Shown here: positions 60,916-64,000 of the stretch, in pieces
Position numbering within the stretch: the stretch's first letter is position 1
Layout: each line of letters begins with the position of its first letter
Source of the DNA: Thozetella sp. PMI_491
Taxonomy: Eukaryota > Ascomycota > Sordariomycetes > Chaetosphaeriales > Chaetosphaeriaceae
DNA: 64,000 nt
NCBI GenBank assembly: GCA_021432635.1
Contig: MU270032.1
Span: 248,001-312,000 of the forward strand
Direction: 5' to 3'
Program-made: the position numbers and the translations under genes
The notes under the pieces: generated by a model
The model's input: the letters and a program-made list of their open reading frames with translations, nothing else
What the model was told of the DNA's origin: nothing
The model's database searches: none

Positions 60916-62593
60916 CTAGAAAGTGTGGAATAGGGGGCAACTCACTGTGTACAGTTCCGAGTTCACCTGATAGCACTTCTTGTTGGGCATGGGAATCGGT
61001 TGGCCGGCATCGTCCAGGGAGACCTCTCCCAGCCCGACCTTGGTGAAGACGTATCTGCGAGCAACAAGCGCAACCACCACCCGCACCTCAATAGTTGCCA
61101 GCTCCTGCCCGATGCAGTTCCTAGGGCCCCTCTCGAAAGGCCGCCAAGCACTCACCGGCACGCTACTGGCGCTATCTTCCTCCAACCAGCGTTCCGGCAA
61201 AAAGTCATCGACAGTGCTTCCATAGACGGCGGGATCGCGGTGGATGATACTGGCGCAGATGTAGATAATCAGCCCATCCAGGAAGTACTGCTGGCCGGAT
61301 GGCGCCGTCACTGTGAATCCGGACCCGGGAGGAGCGAAACGCACTGAGCTCGCAGGTGGGTGCAGCCGCAGTGTCTCCTTGATGACGGCGGATGTATACG
61401 TCATCTGGTGTACGAGGTCGTCGCCTTTCGGGGAGAGCAGCCGGTCTCGCACAGCATCGGGTCGGACATCGTCTGGCCCGAAGAGACGATCGAGTTCGGC
61501 GCGCACGGCGCCCAAAGCATGAGGGTTTCGCGATAGCTCGTAAATGACCCAGCAGATCAGGACGCTAGTGGTGTCATGGCCTGCGAACAGAAACGTCTTG
61601 AGCTGGTCGCTCGTGGCCTTCACCATGTCGTCACTTAACTCTTCGCCCTGCATGCTGATAGAAAGAACGGATTTGCGAGGCTCGACGTCATCGCTTTGGA
61701 GTTTGCGCTCGGCAAACCTTTGACGGACCGTCTCCCTCAGGATCTCATCTATTCGTCTCCCGAGACGCCGCCGCTTCATCTCCGTTCCCGGGACAATCCA
61801 CCAAGGCAGGTCTGCCTTATCATCAGTATATGTTTCCAGCAGCTGGCGAAACAGGGAGATGAGGTCGTCTGGCCGATCTCCTTCGCGCTGTGCGTCGAGT
61901 TCGAGGTCCATTACCACGCCACCGATGACATCGAAGGTGAGGTCTGTCGTCAATCTGGCCAAGGGAAATGAAGAGTCTCCGGTGGCTAGCCTGTCGAGCC
62001 GAGCGAGAAAAACTGTCGACTTTTCTAGGATGTAAGGAAGGAATGTCATCAGGTGCTGCGGCGCGAACCCTGGGTTGAAGCGCTTGCGAAGCTGTTTCCA
62101 GTCTTCGTCCTAGAAGCAGTAATGGTTAGCAGAGCCAAGTCAGCGAGCGCCCCGTCTCACTCCTTACCTGCTTCGAGATGAGGGACTGGGGCCCAATCAG
62201 GTGCACTAGGATGTCAAAAGTCCGGGACTTCGGGGCACTTGTGGGAAAGAGCTTGGACGGCCGCGAGAGTTGCTCGGCGATTTCATGATCCGTCACGAGG
62301 GCCATTGGGTAGCTCACGGGCCAGAGATCAATCAGCATGATGGGCGGGCGGCCCAATGCCGCGTTCATCTCGCCGAATACATAATCGGGATGTCGGTTTG
62401 CTGGCGTTCTGCGGCGCACAAAGTCATCGAAGGTCTTTAGGTGTCCCAGGAGTAGGGAAGCCGGAAGCTGGGGGATGTGTGCAAATTGCTTAAAGCGCTT
62501 GTATCGCAGCTTGGCATAGCAGTAGGTTGCCAGCAGGGAAAAGACCGTCAAGATCACTGGCTTCAACATGACCTCCTTCGAAATTGAGAGCAT
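60916..62593 (-). CDS. Cytochrome P450, CYP59-like (StcS/AflN relative), 539 aa
   Basis: Exons 62593-62168 and 62109-60916. N-terminal anchor VILTVFSLLATYCYAKLRY; LPASLLLGHL follows. The I-helix is intact (FLFAGHDTTSVLICW), and ExxR is KETLRLHPPASS. The heme loop is FERGPRNCIGQELATIE with Cys. Blocks such as ELSRNPHALGAVRAELDRLFG and MTYTSAVIKETLRLHP are closest, to my eye, to CYP59 enzymes acting in sterigmatocystin/aflatoxin-type pathways, but only as a family resemblance. It is an ER-bound monooxygenase of unknown substrate. It is the third P450 beside the DHA2 pump. Confidence 0.9.
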
Positions 62594-64000
62594 GTTAGCT
62601 TCTGCGCCAGTCGTCCATCCACAGGTTCACGATCCCCGGGGTTGGCAGCTTCGACAACGAGCAGCCGTGCGTGAGCATGTGCCCCGCTTCTTCCCTGGGC
62701 TGACTGCCAGGAGGCACCTTACCTTTCTCGGGCAGCGACGAGGCGTAAGGGTCGCCACAAAACGAACGTGCAGGGCAACCGATCGGCTCGGAGGGCTCAG
62801 TCTCGCAATCGTGGAAGGAACAGGGCAGATCGGAGGTCGAAGGAGGGGGGAGGAGCTCCCCACCCACCCTGAATGCCTATCCGCACGAGAATCTTAGTCC
62901 CACGCCCGGTCTGCCATTAAGTTTGTGAAGTGTGCAGTTAATCTATGCCGTGCGACCTCGTACCAACGGGCGCTTTCGGTCCGCTACCGTCTGTGCGTCG
63001 GACGGGACAGTGTCTGGCCCCCCCAACTGGGTTGTGGCATCCCATCTGCATCTTGGGGCTTCAGCTCACCCGGCCCGTGGTCCGCTGCGCCAATTCCCTG
63101 CTCTGATAGGTCGAGAGGGGGCCAGTTTGGAGACCTGTCACACGTCACTATCCTACCTACTAAATGTCGGCCCCTCTCGCAATTCGGGTATGCGAGCGCT
63201 GAGTGGCTCCTGTCCGAAAGTCAAATGCGACCGTGGCTGTGCCTCAGCCATCCATCATCAGATGCTGTAACCTGAAAAACCAACAGAGGAATCTCGGTCG
63301 GATCCTTTGTCTCTCGGCATGAGATAGAAAGCCAAAAGTGCTTCTTCGCTAGATATCTACGAATCTGGGCCCGAAACAGCCTAAATCCTCGCAGAAGTAC
63401 CGTGCCCCAGCGCGTGTCTCGTAGCATCACACCCCTGCCCTTCCCCTCTCTCGAGGTCCTAGCGGCAAGCTCGTTATTCAATTCCCTTGGCTCAGTTTGC
63501 TTACTATCACGTACCTCCTTCCTCTCTCGGCCCGGATATGCGACCATTGCCATGGTGCTGGTGCTGGTGCTGGTGCTGGTAGAACAGGCTAGGCAATATG
63601 GGTTGTGTCACGGTCTACTTGTAGTTTTGGCTTACGAGGTGCACAGCGCCTACGGCCTCACTTTGCATAGTTGCGGACCCGAGTGGATGGAAATGCGTGT
63701 CAAGGGCCACGTGTATGCTGGTTTTGTGGAGGTATGTAAACCTAAGCCCAGTTACACCGAACCCTTGATCCGGGATTCTAAAATTTGGGCGAGGATCGGT
63801 ATGCAACCCTCCACTGCTGGCCAGTGGAGTAGTGTCAATGGTATCACGAGGTAAGGTGTCGCAAAGAGGCAAAGAAACTTATAGTTAACTTTGATGTCGA
63901 GTCCTCCGGCGACGTGAACGAGGAAAGAATGTAATTCGACTGGGTCTATCTCTAGTAGTAAGGAAATCACTGTGATTATAATTACCACGCCTGGGGATGG
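62594..64000. other. Intergenic to the window edge
   Basis: Promoter of the third P450, then about 1.3 kb without a supported gene. A hexanucleotide repeat lies at 63554-63580. Any further gene of the P450 group would lie beyond the right edge. Confidence 0.45.
63554..63580. repeat. Hexanucleotide microsatellite (GGTGCT)4.5
   Basis: Four and a half perfect copies of GGTGCT. In one frame they encode alternating Val-Leu, but no gene is supported there. Confidence 0.8.

Noticed and set aside
63554-63580. CRISPR-like or minisatellite array
   Set aside because: The unit is six bases with no spacers; it is a simple microsatellite, and this is a fungal genome.
63402-63854. 150-codon open frame with repeated Val-Leu
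   Set aside because: The repeat is the GGTGCT microsatellite read in one frame; nothing else in the frame resembles a protein.

Overview
The window is nuclear DNA of a filamentous ascomycete (Pezizomycotina). Evidence: nearly every protein gene is split by short introns (42-97 bases) with GT-AG ends and CTAAC/CTGAC-like branch sites; there are Zn2Cys6 regulators, a fungal rhodopsin-domain membrane protein, DHA1/DHA2 and sugar-porter MFS pumps, and secreted enzymes; there are no operons or Shine-Dalgarno sites. I could not place it to genus. Exon joins were worked out by hand from splice sites, and for every intact spliced model except the DHA1 transporter, whose start is unresolved, the summed exon length divides by three.

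Layout. 0.9-6.1 kb: a broken nuclear protein made of repeated CxxC...HxxxC modules, an intact arrestin-like protein, and a broken allantoate-permease-type MFS gene. 8.3-22.3 kb: a DUF7025-type AAA ATPase, a secreted type-B carboxylesterase, a secreted Diels-Alderase-like (lipocalin-fold) protein, a secreted alpha/beta hydrolase and a secreted DUF6923-like protein, separated by long empty stretches. 22.5-34.3 kb: a compact block of RidA, DHA1 transporter, secreted agmatinase-type ureohydrolase, MATE transporter, Zn2Cys6 regulator and APC permease, arranged as three divergent pairs. I read this as a possible guanidine/polyamine nitrogen-scavenging cluster. 34.4-41.9 kb: a sulfatase, then a regulator with two complete tandem Zn2Cys6 domains divergent from a quinate-permease-like sugar porter. 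42.1-47.4 kb: a 942-residue secreted subtilase with an extra C-terminal module and a small But2-like secreted protein. 49.9-62.6 kb: three cytochrome P450s, a rhodopsin-domain membrane protein and a DHA2 pump, resembling the tailoring and export part of a secondary-metabolite cluster whose core synthase is not in the window.

No intact transposon, viral element, tRNA, rRNA or CRISPR array was seen. The most notable signals are the tandem Zn2Cys6 regulator (39.4-36.8 kb), the divergent polyamine-type block, the orphan P450 cluster, several very small exons (16-37 bases) including one next to a GC-AG intron, and three in-frame stop-free introns that could be retained.
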